This document shows positions 11,164 to 22,704 of a stretch of DNA of 64,000 nt, piece after piece. Each line of letters starts with the position of its first letter. The stretch's first letter is position 1. The translations under genes and the position numbers were made by a program. The notes below the pieces were generated by a model. The model was given only the letters and a program-made list of their open reading frames with translations. It searched no databases and was not told the origin of the DNA. The stretch spans positions 254,765,778 to 254,829,777 of the forward strand of contig NC_134568.1 of the NCBI RefSeq assembly GCF_050947875.1, given 5' to 3'. The DNA is from Dermacentor variabilis (Eukaryota > Arthropoda > Arachnida > Ixodida > Ixodidae).

Positions 11164-11579
11164 TTCGTGCGTATGTAGAGTCACTCCTTGTTACTCACGC
11201 CTGGTAGTACTCGAATATATGTGGCCAAAATATGTATATTATAGCATTCGGAAGACTTGCAAGCATTTGCATTGATGACAGCGACGAAGCGCGGTGCATT
11301 TAGCGTCCGGTTTATCATTTACCCCAATGCGACAGGGAGAGAAGGGGCGATACATTCAGGCGGCGGGTGCATAGAAAAATACACTTCCGAGCGGAACCCA
11401 GAGTTCTTGTTTCCGGACGGATTGCTCGAGCAACGAAACGCATTTGGCATAGAATTTCGTCATTGATTCACTCAAAAGAGAGTTGAAGAGTGACCATTTT
11501 CACAAACTAGGGACTTGTAATGCCGGCAGCAGGTGTACCCCTCGCCTTGTTTGAGCATACCGGGCCGGAGGGCGAATCG

Positions 11580-12221
11580 ACGGAGTGTGTCAGCTAACTT
11601 TCGCCGGAATTTAAAGAAATATGCGAATGCCACGTAGGTGGACCGAACCAAGGTAATGTTGTTTGCCGTCGCTTCGAGATACTCAAATTATTTTTGTATT
11701 CCTCCTAATTAGATTAGTCTTAATTAATTAAACAACTTCTCAATTATTATAATTAGATTAAAAGTGTCAGTGAGAAAATTGTAGAGCGACATGAGAAACT
11801 CCCGATACAGCTTTCTGTTGCTCAATACGTGCTACATAAAAGTGTTTTTTCCGAGCGTGAAAGAAGCCTGCGAATACAAGCAAAATTGCCGCGCGACTGG
11901 CCGCTCGAGGCACTTTGCGTGCATTCGCTAGCTTTTCACGCTTGGGAAAACACTTTTATGTAGCACGTGTCGAGCAAAAGAAAGATGTATGCGAGTTTTT
12001 TATGTTGCTCTACAATTTTCTCCTTGACACTTTTTATCTAATTATAATAATGGAGAAGTTGATGAATTAATTAGGGCCAATTATGTAATTAGGTAGAATT
12101 TTAAAAAATAATCTGAGTATCTCCAAGCGACGGCGAACAACATTACCGTGGTTCGGTCCGCCTACGTGGCATTCGCCTATATATTCTTAAAGGCTGGCGA
12201 AAGCTAGCTGGGACACCGTGT
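11580..12221. mobile_element. 640-bp foldback element with about 290-bp terminal inverted repeats
   Basis: The left half (11581-11868) and right half (11931-12220) are imperfect reverse complements along their full length. Shared blocks include GCGAATGCCACGTAGG, CAATTATTATAATTAGAT, GTAGAGCGACAT and GTGCTACATAAAAGTGTTTT. Only about 60 bp separates the arms. The ends read close to CACGGTGTCCCAGCTAGCTTT. There is no coding capacity, so it is a non-autonomous DNA transposon of foldback or MITE type. The target duplication is unclear. Confidence 0.8.
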
Positions 12222-12424
12222 ATATAGTTGCCACTCCTTGGCGCCTGCAACCGCTGCCGCTTTATACAAGCTGCGATCATATAGAGGAACAACCAACAAA
12301 TTTCTATAAGCGAGCAATATTCTTGGTAACTATTCAGTAGAGTGTATATCTGTGATAAGCTCACTCTATGGGACTTTTCTAACCCGACTTGGGCCAGCTC
12401 AATGCCTCGATTCATGTACCTTAC

Positions 12425-12620
12425 TTTGAATTTAATCTGTACTTTCTTATATGCACTGATTCTAGTTTGGTTATGCTACTGGGCTATGTGTGTGCTTACT
12501 TTAGTGAACTTATGTGACTGGACTTTGTGTTGCTGTGCTTCTGAGTTGACCTTCAGTTTTGGTGTGGCATTAGTGCATACTTATGCGACTGAAGTTTGTG
12601 ATATTGGGATTGTCTGTTGA
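12425..12620 (+). repeat. Degenerate tandem repeat rich in TATGTGACTGGACTTTGTG-like units
   Basis: Variants of a unit near 'cttatgtgactggactttgtg' recur at about 12465, 12508 and 12580, joined by TTGACCTT(T/C)AGTTTT segments. The open frame spanning it encodes a hydrophobic repetitive peptide and is judged a by-product of the repeat. Confidence 0.5.
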
Positions 12621-12639
12621 CCTTTAGTTTTAATGCGGT

Positions 12640-13190
12640 TAACTTAATTTTTTTTCATATATCTAAGTGAGAAGTTGTAACCGGCGCCAATTGAAGGCGA
12701 CATCTCTTAAGCACCATATAATAATAAAAAAAACTGCAATCATAATTTAACAATAAGAACGACAAGAGGTTGAAGACGACCTTTGGTCATGAAGTTCATA
12801 TACGCAATACATATGCTTAGCATGGCAAGTTTTGGGTTAATTCGGATTAGGGGAGGATGTGCGTATAGTTCCACTGAAGTAGCATCTTGCAGTGGAAGTA
12901 CGCTAGCATTCCATTCAAACGCGTCACGAAGTCCACGAACAAGTTTAGACGCGTTATAGGAAAGTGATGAGCTGCATTTATGTTGAAGAACACCTTGAGT
13001 ACTTTTGTTGCAATACCCGACTGAGTACTCATTTGGAGGTTAAAGAATTCATGTATTAGTGTTCCCGCAATGTCGACATTGCGAGGCAGTCTTGTCATTT
13101 CGAAACCATGGAACTTTCTCTAGCCTTCACGCAAGAGCAGAAAACAAAAGGAGATCAGAGCTTACACGCGGAGCTTTGCGGGGATATTTT
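12640..13190. other. Stretch with no recognised feature
   Basis: AT-rich sequence between the tandem repeat and the gypsy element. A minus-strand frame at 12847-13098 (83 residues) has no domain I recognise. I see nothing else. Confidence 0.4.
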
Positions 13191-13224
13191 ACGCAGCAGT
13201 GTATGCCGCTGTAGAAAGACGTGA

Positions 13225-13480
13225 AGAGAAGAGGAAGATGAGGTGACGCTGACATCGTTCTTGGGGAAGTGGGTACGCGCCATCGAAGAAGGATATCCTA
13301 TCCTGTTCTATCCTATAGTTCTTGGCCAACCCACCAGAGTGGGTATGTGCCGCTAAAGTGTAGGCTCTACATTTACATCTACACCATTCAGTGGTATCGC
13401 TCCGCCCTGTGGTTTCGAGCTACGCATTATCCCTGCATGTATATATCCCCTGCAAACATTCTTCCCCGTAATATTTTGTG
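13225..13480 (+). repeat. 5' LTR remnant of the gypsy element
   Basis: It shares two blocks with the 3' copy at 18750-18870. Between the blocks the 5' copy has about 130 bp that the 3' copy lacks, including a TATCCTATCCTGTTCTATCC motif, so one LTR has suffered an insertion or the other a deletion. Confidence 0.6.
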
Positions 13481-13659
13481 GAGCTGCAAGGCAAACTCGC
13501 CACAACCCGGATCTGGATCTCCACAGCGGACGACGCTTCTGTTCTGCTCAATTGCTAATGACGCTGCCCCTCCCAACCAGACAGCTCCGCAAGCTGTCCT
13601 CTCCTACACACTTGACCCAGGAACCTTCACCGGTGCCAACGACGTCGACGTCGAATGGT

Positions 13660-14666
13660 TGACGTGGTGCGAACTATGCTGGCCAATGTTATATTTTTCT
13701 TGCGAGGAACCACGAAGGTATGGTTTGAGACGCACGAATCCGACTTTACTACTTGGGACAGATGCACAAAGAAGCTGCGTGATCTTTTCGGAAAGCCTGT
13801 TGACCGCTAATTAGCAGCAAAGAAAGAGCTCCCGTCTCGTGCCCAGACGTCCACGGAATCGTACGTCACGTACATTCAGGACGTTCTGGCTCTTTGCGAA
13901 AAGGCGATAAGGACATGTCGGAGGCAGATAAAGTCGGCCACATCTTAAAGGACATCGCGGACGAAACATTCAACTTGTTTATTTGCAAGAGCTGTGCAAC
14001 TGTTCAGTCCATCACAAAGGAGTGCCGGTGCTTGGAGCAAGCTAAGAAGAAACGTATTGCACAGTGCTTTGATCGGCTTCTCAATACGGCTGCCACCTCC
14101 TCCTGCGACGACCTACCAATGCTACATCAATTGCCAGCATCACCGAGTATGACGCAAGCCATCCGTCGCGAGCTAGAGCCATGGCTCCAGGCACTCATGA
14201 TCCACAGGCGCACGACGGTTTAACCATCTCGCTCATTCAAGCCGTCGTCCGCCAAGAGATTTCAAATGTGAACATCCAGCCAATCGTTGACCAGCACTTC
14301 GTCCCTACCGCTCCTGTCATTGCGGCTACTGTTGCACCCAGACCAAATTCAAGGCAACGTTACAGGAACCCAGCGGAGTGGCGAACACCGGATGATAGAC
14401 CCATTTGTTCCGTGTGCTCTCTGGTCGGCCATATGATTCGCCACTGCCGCAGCCGCTGGTCCTCACCACCTCGACCATACGCTGACCACCGCTTCGAACG
14501 TGAACTTTCTCCGCTGTCCCCTCTCGCTGAGCCCTACAATGCCGATCTTACCAGACGGAGGAACACTACCAGCCGTTCTCCCTCACCTCAACGCCGCCAT
14601 TCCCGTTCGCCTCCATCTCGACAGTCCCCATCCCCACCTTATTCTGACTGCTTCTCGGGAAACTAA
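13660..14666 (+). pseudogene. gag: gypsy gag with zinc knuckle (broken)
   Basis: The capsid part is read in successive frames. It includes GTTKVWFETHESDFTTWD (about 13710), then LFGKPVDR followed by a stop at 13809, and then a frame from 13894 carrying MSEADKVGHILKDIADE. A second frame at 14181-14666 has a nucleocapsid zinc knuckle at 14406-14447 in CX2CX4HX4C form (CSVCSLVGHMIRHC) and an Arg/Ser/Pro-rich tail that would bind RNA. At least one stop and two frame changes break the gene. The family packages element RNA into particles. Confidence 0.8.
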
Positions 14667-14695
14667 ACAATGAAGCTCCCGGAGGTAATGCTGCA

Positions 14696-15382
14696 TTGAC
14701 GACCCCGACTGCAAAACCTCTGTTGACCCTTGTTCCCAGACCGAACCTAATCGAGGTTTTTGTTGACGGTGTGCTTGTTAGAGCTTTCATTGATACCGGA
14801 GCTCAAGTGTCAGTAATGCGCTCAGATCTTCGTAATCGTCTCCGGAAAGTTCTGACACCTGGCGAGTCGCCTGCCGTCCTAGTAGCCAATGGCAGTACCA
14901 CAGCCGTGACAGGAATGTGTACAGCCCGCATAACCATTGCCGGTCACCCAACATCCGTTCTCTGCCCTGTGCTCACCGAGTACCCTCGCGAACTGATTCT
15001 TGGAATAGACTTCTTAATAGTCCACTCTGCACTAATTGATTGTTCAACTGGCGTTATCCGCCTCGAGCTGCCCGAGTACTCCGCCGACACTGCCGCAGAC
15101 CAATCCCGACTTCGGTGCTTTGAATTTGTCCGTCTGCAAACCGATGCTGCGACCTACGTCCCCATGTCTCCTTTTTCACCTCTTCGCGATGGCCAACACG
15201 TGGTATGCCCGTTGTATAACATTCTCCTGACACGACAAATAGCCCTTCCAAGCGCTGTTGTCACAGTTACCAGCAATCGTACGTGGCTCGCCCTCCTGAA
15301 CTCCGCAGGTTCTTGCTCAAGGTTTCACAGTCGCCGGGCTTTACCCATTGAAAGATTTCGTGGCTTCTGCGTTAACACCTGA
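14696..15382 (+). pseudogene. pol: gypsy aspartic protease region
   Basis: The open frame has the retropepsin signature FIDTGAQVSVM at about 14788-14820 and a second conserved block ELILGIDFL about 70 residues later, the usual spacing for the flap and the ILG motif. The family cleaves Gag-Pol. This stretch is the best preserved part of the element, but the following RT is in other frames, so a complete Pol cannot be made. Confidence 0.8.
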
Positions 15383-15639
15383 TCTGCCGTCTGACTCTGC
15401 TGAATCTTTGGCCCACCCAGCTGTGGTCAAGGCCAGTTAGCGAAAATGAAAGCTCCCGACCTGCGTCCTGCCTACGCCGACGCACCCCGCCGCGTCTTGA
15501 TAGCCTACCACGATTTATTTTATTTCGGCAGGTATCCGCTATGTCGAACCAACGTTGTCGCCCATTCCATCCACCACCAGCAACGCTCCTTCTATCCACA
15601 GACGGCCTTATCGCGTGTCATCAGCCGAATGCCAGGTTA

Positions 15640-16720
15640 TACAAACAGAGGTGGATAAAATGCTTTCCAAAGAGATCTTTAGTCCTGCAGTCAATGGAAA
15701 TCGTCCGCGGTCCTGTTTAAAAAGAAGGACAATACCTGGAGGTTCTGCGTCGATTTTCGCCATCTGAACAAGATTACGAAAAAGTACATGCATCATCTTT
15801 CGTGTATCGATGACGCGCTGGATAGCTTACGCGGTGCCAGTTTTTTCTCTTCGGTTGATTTACGTTCGGGCTACTGGCAAATTGATAACGATGAAAAGGA
15901 TCGCGAAAGGTCTGCATTTGTCACCCCAGATGGCCTCTACAAATTTAAAGTCATTCCTTTCGAACTATGTCATGCCTCTGCTACGTTCGAACGCATGATG
16001 AACTCCCTTCTACGGGGTAAATGGTCCACATGCCTCTGATATCTTGATGACGTATTTTCCCGGACGTTCGAGAGCCATCTCCATCGGCTGTCGGACATTC
16101 TTGACGTCTTTGGACGGGCCGGACTACAGCTCAGTTCTGGCAAATGTCATTTCAGCTGTTGCCACATAAGAGTGCTCGGACACTTGGTCGACGCTACCGG
16201 CGTACAACCTGACCCTGACAAAATACATGCTGTCAGCGAATTTGCACCTGCTCGTTCTTCCGCTGATGTCCTAAGTTTCCTTGGGCTGTGTTCATACTTC
16301 CGACGCTTCATTAAGAACTTTGCCGATATCGCTCGTCCTCTCACCGATCTTCTCAAAAAGGACATTAGTTTCTGTTGGGGACGTGGACAAGCTGAGGTAT
16401 TTTGATCCATCTGCCTACACGGAAGTTCGCACTGATGCAAATGGCCTCGGCATTGGCGCTATCTTGTCCAAACATCAACAGGATGCACATCGCGTAATCG
16501 CTTACGCTAGCCGCCTAGCTTCTCTCAGCCTCAGAGCGGAATTGTTCAATAACCGAACGCAAGTGCCTTGCTTCCATTGGGGCCATTGCTAAGTTCCGCC
16601 CTTACCTGTTCGGCCGATCTTTCTCTGTCGTCACAGATCACCACGCTTTAGTTGGCTGTCCTCACACAAAGACCCCCCAGACCGTTTTGGACGCTGTGCT
16701 TTACGTGCTTTAAAAGCACA
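15640..16720 (+). pseudogene. pol: gypsy reverse transcriptase and RNase H (broken)
   Basis: RT motifs occur in order: FKKKDNTWRFCVDFRHLNK (about 15715), SSVDLRSGYWQI (15849), FVTPDGLYKF (15915), and the active site YLDD at 16040-16051. An in-frame TGA directly precedes YLDD, where a Cys or similar is usual. The connection domain includes GLCSYFRRFIKNFADIARPL (16283), and an RNase H-like TDANGLGIGAIL follows at about 16430 after a frameshift. Multiple stops and shifts make it non-functional. Confidence 0.85.
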
Positions 16721-16959
16721 CCTTCTCTGTATCCTATAAACCTGGGCAGCTGCCTAAGGATGCCGACTGCCTCTCCCCCTATCCGGTGGATCCATCCAGT
16801 GCCAAAGAACTTGAAGTCGATGCCTGTGTTTCGTCGATTGCCGACTTCCCCAACGCCGCCGTCGAACAGCGTCGGGACCCGTCTTTACGATCCCTTACCG
16901 AGCGCCTCACCTAGGAAAAAGCACGACCATTCCCTCTGCCTATTCCCACTATAACATGG

Positions 16960-17890
16960 CACCTTATACTGGCGCAACATGCAATCCGTTGGCTCTGAAC
17001 TGCTCCTTGTTATTCCCCAGCATCTACGCTCTACTGTTCTCGCATAGTTGCACGATGCACTCACCGCTGGTTATTTCGGTATTTCCCGCACTTACGATCG
17101 CGTTCGCAGACGCTTCTTCTGGCCTGGGCTATACCACTCAATTCGACGCTACGTCGCGGCTTGCGAGCAACGCCGCTAGAAGCCTCCTTTGCTTCCCGCT
17201 GTGTGCCTTCAGCTGATATGCACCCCAGGCGAACTTATTTCCGCGTCGGCTTAGACCTACTCGTCCCTTTTCCAACATCGTCCTCGGGTAGCCAGTGGGT
17301 CACCGGTGCGACAGACTATGCTACGCGTTATGTCATTTTAACGAGCTCTCCCAACTAGCTGTCCAATTGGTGTCGCCGATTTCCTTCTTCACGAAGTGAT
17401 CCTGCACCATGGTGCTCCTCGTCAGCTCCTCAATGATTGGGGATTCTTTCTTTCAAAAGTTCTCGACGACTATCTCCGCTCTTACTCTACGTCTCACAAA
17501 TTCACCACGGCTTACCATCGCCAGATAAACGAACTTACATAACGCCACAGACATGATCTCCATGTACGTCTCCGAGGAACACAAGATTTGGGACTGCACT
17601 TTGGCGTTTGTTAAATTTGCCTATAATTCGTCACGCCACGATGTTACTGGCTCCTCTCCGTTTTATATGCTTTATGGCTGCGACCCACTCCTTCCTCTCG
17701 ACTGTCCGCTCCCTCCCGATGCCGACTCCACTACTTTCTACGCTCACAATGTCATTGTTCGCGCGGTCATGGCGCGTCGCATCCCCCGTCATCGACTTGA
17801 GGCGTCTAAGATGACCCAAAAGCTCGTTTATATTAGCTTCAGCCCTGGGTCATTTGTCCTGCTCTGACTGCCTTCGCGTCGTGTCGGCCT
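16960..17890 (+). pseudogene. pol: gypsy integrase (broken)
   Basis: An HHCC-type zinc region is recognisable in one frame at about 17010-17170 (RRRFFWPGLYRSIRRYVAACE-like reading). The catalytic core is seen around 17240-17870: RVGLDLLVPFPTSSSGSQWV, TDYATRY, HGAPRQLL, then FAYNSSRHDVTGSSPFYMLYG. Frames change several times. The family inserts the element DNA into the genome. The C-terminal part is interrupted by the insertion at 17912. Confidence 0.8.
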
Positions 17891-17911
17891 GTGCCAGAAA
17901 CTGCTGCTGCG

Positions 17912-18507
17912 TGTTGCGTTCTCCAGGGTAGCGTATCTCACCGCTGCCGTCCAGTTGTTGCGACGGCTGTTTCTCGGAGCTCGACCGACGTTACTATTGG
18001 GTAGCGTGGCGTTGTCGGCATGCTGCAGGCGTCTGGGAGACCATGGCGATGAGGCAGGGACGAGACAATTTCTAGTGCGAAACTTGCACGGTTTAATGAA
18101 TGGTTGGTGAAAGATGTGAAGAAGAGAATGAATTGAAAGAGTACATGGCTGGGCCGCTTAGTAGGCCCGCTAAAATTGTAGGCGGGATCTTGCTCACGTC
18201 AATGTCACGTGACAGGCACTGAGTCTGGTTGTGGATGGGCTGCTGATTCCTGTCCCAGGTGACGTTCGCACGTGCTTCTCTCCGCTGACGGCTACACGTG
18301 CGTCGGGGATCGTAGGCGGCGTTGTTTCGCGGAAGCGGTTCTCCCCTTGGTCGCACACACGAAGGGGCCTGTCATCACTGCAAGACGCCTGCCCCACCGG
18401 CATCCCCACGAGACAACCATAGCAATTTAGGAATCCATCTTCCGTTTCGGTTGAGCAGGGTCTTTCGAGCACCCTTTTTGCCCGGGATGGTACACGCCGA
18501 CCTTAAC
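17912..18507. mobile_element. About 600-bp insertion inside the gypsy pol 3' end
   Basis: The gypsy reading runs RRVGLCQKLLLR up to about 17911 and resumes with FGPYPVLRQVTELTYKI at about 18509. The material between is foreign. It has no coding region and may be a solo LTR or non-autonomous element in antisense orientation. No terminal repeat or target duplication was clear. Confidence 0.5.
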
Positions 18508-18669
18508 ACGCGCTGCTTCGGGCCTTACCCGGTCCTGCGCCAAGTGACCGAACTAACATACAAGATCTCACCATTGACTCCGAAGTCTTCCTCTGATCCA
18601 CCAGTGACTGACACCGCACATGTTTTCCGACAGAAGCCTTACATTTCGAACACTGATTCAACACACTGA
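18508..18669 (+). pseudogene. pol: C-terminal tail of gypsy integrase
   Basis: The reading FGPYPVLRQVTELTYKISPL followed by a Ser/Pro stretch and TAHVFRQKPY matches the GPY/F-type module at the end of gypsy integrases. It is separated from the rest of the gene by the 17912-18507 insertion. Confidence 0.7.
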
Positions 18670-18714
18670 AATGCACAGAGATGGTGCTTCCGCCGGCGGG
18701 AGTTAATGGTTAAT

Positions 18715-18870
18715 GTTACGTAGTAGTTTGTGACACTATAAGAACACGTTGTGAGCAGAAGAGGAAGATGAGGTGATGCTGACATCGTGTACCGCTCTGC
18801 CCTGTGGTTTCGAGCTGCGCATTATCCCTGTATATGTATCTTCTGTGAATATCCTTCACCGTGATAATAT
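18715..18870 (+). repeat. 3' LTR remnant of the gypsy element
   Basis: It shares GAAGAGGAAGATGAGGTGA and CTGCCCTGTGGTTTCGAGCT blocks with the 5' remnant but is shorter. A CACTATAAGAACACG motif at about 18733 may be the LTR TATA region. Confidence 0.6.
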
Positions 18871-19246
18871 CCCAGGCACGCGGGACAGCGCACACGCCAA
18901 GCGGCACGCATGTTTTGTCTTCATTCAGGTCTGTCAAGGTCGTTTTATTGAATACTCGCAGATGTTTGCGGCGTTGCACAAAAGTAAATTCAGCCGCTAA
19001 TTCCCGGAATATCACATGGCTATTGCGTGCCTCGGATGCGACTGCAACTGCTTGGTACCAAACCGATCATGTGTCTCTCCACATTTCTCCGCCACCCAGG
19101 TGCATTTATTACTTCGTAATGAAAAGTTGTTTGAGCGACTGTATGAGTTGATGCATAAGGGGTGCAGTGAATGCCGGAAGATTCAACAATCAGAAATAAA
19201 TTTTAAAACATTACGACTGAACTCATCTCACGATGACTATCGACGG

Positions 19247-19741
19247 TAAACCCTCCGTGATTGCTTAGTGGCTATGGTGTATGACTGCTTAACACGAGGT
19301 CCCAGGATCGAATCCTGGCCACGGCGGTAGCATTTCTATGCAGGCGAAAACACCGTTGTACTTAGATATACACTCTTAAGCAAAATTACACCCTTTTGCC
19401 ACACAACGATAATCGCCATCTGTCTTGTCCGCATTTCCTTCCTTTAACGCTGCGAGCCCGGTACTTCCCAGTAACGAACGGCATGCGCGTTATCAGCATG
19501 ACACAGCATTCCCAACAGGAAAGTAGCGGGCGCGGCGTTTTCAAGAAAGGAAACGCAAGCAAGGCAGATTACGATTATAGTTGTGTGGCATAGATACACC
19601 CCAAAGGGTGTAAATTTGTCTAAGAGTGTAGGTGCACGTTAAATAACCGCAGGAGGTCTAAATTATTCAGGAGTCTTTTACTACGACATGCCTCATAATC
19701 AGGTCGTGCTTTTGGTACGTAAAACCCCATAATTTTTTACA
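19247..19741 (+). mobile_element. tRNA-derived SINE (Ruka-like) split by a MITE
   Basis: The head (19247-19370) has the tRNA-like A box region TTGCTTAGTGGCTATGG and B box GGATCGAATCC. The tail (19629-19741) continues with GGTGCACGTTAAATAACC and ends CGTAAAACCCCATAATTTT. Removing 19371-19628 plus one TA restores a SINE colinear with the copy at 25471. It is more diverged than the other copies, so it is an older insertion. Confidence 0.88.
19371..19628. mobile_element. 258-bp MITE with TA target duplication
   Basis: The ends are inverted repeats: CACTCTTAAGCAAAATTACA at the left and the complement of CACTCTTAGACAAATTTACA at the right. A TA dinucleotide flanks both sides (19369-19370 and 19629-19630). 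TA duplication is the mark of the Tc1/mariner superfamily. There is no coding capacity. Confidence 0.82.
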
Positions 19742-20229
19742 ACTAACGGCAACGCGCACAAATGTGTTTATTTTCATGCTATGCGCGGCGTGTAATCTCA
19801 TGCAATGTTTATGTTTATGCGCCACAAAAAGCTACAACTTGAACCTCATGCAATTTGTATATTGATGCGCTATCCGGTTCGCGGTTTCAGCTATGGAGAA
19901 ATGCAAACAGCAAATTGCATTAGTGAAAGCTGGTGGTTTCATACCTGTATGACATGCCACTGTCATCTGATCATCCGGTGTCACTCTGACACCGGATGGA
20001 ACGGTGGAGTTTCAAAACTTGTCACGCCGGCTACACCAGGCAAGTTTCCCGTTGTTCGGTATTAATGCCCAGTGCCATGTGTATACCATGACAGGAAACG
20101 CCGAATTCGTGTCGGGGTACAGTGAAAATGACTCAACGTCGAACCTACAAACGCTGCACGAGGCTGATTATTTTGTCGACGACATAAGCAGTCCGGCAAA
20201 GCCTCACACCTGAATAGTAATTGGGTCAG

Positions 20230-20950
20230 TGCTGATTCGGCGGGCCGCTTTCTCGCGTCGGACGGCACAGTTAGGCAGAAGAAAGAGAACAGCGAGCGTC
20301 AGCCGCGATCGCGACCCGTGCAGCTCCGCACCGAAAGAGCCGCGAAGGAGCCTCTTCACCCGGACGCGTACAGCTCGGCATAATGACCGAGCACGCGCCG
20401 ACGCGCTCGTTGCTGCCAAGGCAGTCCGTCGAGGCTAGAGTGGAGCGCGGGTTATTTTCGGCGCTCCGGGGCAACATGCGCGCGGTCCTGTTCCTCGCGA
20501 ACTGATCAAACAGCGAACCGATGCTATCGCGCGCCGGCGGTTGTTCCTAACACAAACACGGCCGGCCAAAAAAGTGGAGGGGAGGGGAGCTCATGAAGCG
20601 CGGCGCGAATTAGGCGGCCGCGCCGGCGCGATGAATCAGGCGCGCGCTCCGGGCAGGTTCCTACGTGCAGCCCCAGGTGAACGATGGGGGCACCGCCGAA
20701 AGCAGCGCGCGAGACGGGCGCGTGGATAAGGGATGCCTGCTGCTGGGCGTGCTGTTGTTGCCCGCTGGTGCGGGACGCGGAACGGACTCTGCTGGGAGCG
20801 GCCTCGCGCGCGGCCGCGGTTTTCGCGCCGTACGCGCTGCATGTACCGCGGCGCGATTTGGCGTCGCAGCGAGCTTGTCGGCAGCTGGCGCTTCGGAAAG
20901 CCTGACGCTCGATGCGTCAACCCGTTGTTCTCCCCTCACCTTTCGGTTGG
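20230..20950. promoter_or_regulatory. CpG-rich tract, possible promoter region
   Basis: A GC- and CpG-dense block with restriction-like GCGCGC and GGCCGG clusters lies between AT-rich flanks. Long open frames on both strands (for example 164 residues at 20665-21159) are Arg/Ala/Gly-rich and match no domain I know. It may be a CpG island upstream of a gene on either side. No exon could be identified. Confidence 0.35.
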
Positions 20951-21160
20951 TTTACTCGTTGCCGCTTCATAGGCAAGGACGAACCGTGCCAACGGAGAAA
21001 TGCTACGAGTTCCTTTCACCGTTTTGCAAAAGAAACTGTATGCTAGAAATGGCAGGAGAACGGCAGAAATGCGAACGGAAACCGAAGAAGTTGCAAAAAA
21101 TAAAAAAAACACAGTTTGGTCCTTGTGACACGGAAGGGGGCTCCTTGACAAGAATGTAAA

Positions 21161-21176
21161 TAAATGAATGAATGAA

Positions 21177-21215
<39 letters not shown>

Positions 21216-21216
21216 A
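21161..21216. repeat. AAAT/AATG tetranucleotide repeat
   Basis: AATG units change into more than ten AAAT units. LINEs of the CR1/L2 type end in such tails (compare 49203-49234), so this may mark the 3' end of a degraded LINE lying upstream. Confidence 0.85.
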
Positions 21217-22129
21217 ACCCCTTTCATGACAAGTATCAATTATTGAGCACATTTACTAACCGCTAGAAAAATTAAAACGGTTGGACAACTGGAGAATGTG
21301 CAATTAAAACGTTCGTTTTAACGGGACATTTTCTTCGTAAGGAGATGACGATGATCGATAACGCAGGTGTTGTACGGCATACGGGCGGGGCTGCTTTCAG
21401 CTGTCTCACGCGTTTCCTACAATACCTGTGATAACCAAAAAAAAAAAAAAAACCGAACAAGCACAGTTCTTCGGGATCTGGAGCTGGATATATGTTACGA
21501 AGATCACGAAAACAAAAAAGAATAGCTAAGTGCGATTGCCGTGTTACCGAGCACAAAGCCCCCGACACGATGACTTGTACTGTAGCTTTATATTAGCCGC
21601 GGCTGTCGCTATATATAGTTATAGCAACTTCATTCCGGGAATCTTCATTTCACGCGCCAACTGACGAGCAGTTTTGAATGTTGAAAGAAGAATGCTCAAT
21701 TGGGGATGTGTTGGTATTAATTTGTGCTCTAAGCACCCCAAGTGAGTGCACATTGTAAGAAACGACAAAATGAACACACACATCTGGGTGTTTTATAAAT
21801 CTCTCAATAACTGACGAAAACAGCGCACGCTATCATACCCTAAACCCTACGTCGGCGTCCTACGAGCACCCCTTTAGTAACACCCGGAACGAAAAAATAA
21901 TGACCTAAAGAAATAATAAAGGAGCTCAATCAAATCACCCTGAGTCGAATGACTTCAATGTTAATGCAGGAGCGGCTAACGCGGAAGTGCTCTTCCTTCC
22001 TTCTTTCTTTCTTACATGGAAGGCCTCGGTAATCGTTCTTGTCTGATTGTGATTGCGGAAATAGTTTCGAATTACGCTGTACTCGCTGCAGGCAGGATAG
22101 TGGCTTAAAACTTGAGGGAACACAGCCTC

Positions 22130-22220
22130 GAGTGCAGGGTAACAAACCGGATGCTCGTCCGGTTGACCTACCTATATCTTTCCTCTGCCTTGCTCTCTCT
22201 CTCTCTCTCTCTCTCTCTAC
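22130..22220 (+). mobile_element. LINE 3' UTR fragment with CT tail
   Basis: GTGCAGGGTAACAAACCGGA followed by a GTCCGGTTGACCTACCT block and a long CT repeat is the 3' end seen downstream of RNase H-bearing LINE frames at 51404 and 56225. Only this end is present, a severe 5' truncation. Confidence 0.55.
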
Positions 22221-22460
22221 GCGAACACAGTCCCTAATAACTTCCGATGCTTACCAGACTTAGCTTTTGGTTTGCATTGTAGGGTCGACAAAGGTACACC
22301 ACTGTTGTCGGAGGCGTATACATTCTTCTGCGTAAGCAATGGAATGGCAAGAGAGATTATCGATGCTTCTACGTCAGACATGTATCTCCGTTATGTTTCA
22401 CAAGAGAGGAAATGGAAAGTCGAGCCGTAGACCACATACAATTTCAGTAGGCACCCTTCT

Positions 22461-22639
<179 letters not shown>

Positions 22640-22704
22640 CACTCGTGTGCGTAGATGCATGTGAATAGATTTGTGAGATGATTCTATATAGGTGCACATA
22701 TAAA

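Larger units (their letters stand above)
13225..18870 (+). mobile_element. Decayed Ty3/gypsy LTR retrotransposon
   Basis: The order LTR, gag, protease, RT, RNase H, integrase, LTR is that of Ty3/gypsy (Metaviridae-type) elements. Two LTR remnants are recognised by shared sequence (GAAGAGGAAGATGAGGTGA, and GCCCTGTGGTTTCGAGCT) at 13226-13480 and 18750-18870. Every coding segment has stops or frameshifts, so the copy is dead. A related gag scrap is at about 41775. The exact termini and primer-binding site could not be fixed. Confidence 0.85.

Noticed and set aside
12342..12620. 92-residue hydrophobic frame resembling a membrane protein
   Set aside because: It coincides with a degenerate tandem repeat rich in T and G, which yields Leu, Cys, Val and Trp by composition.
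20665..21159. 164-residue frame ending in a Lys-rich tail
   Set aside because: It crosses from a CpG-rich tract into AT-rich DNA without any conserved segment. Judged chance.
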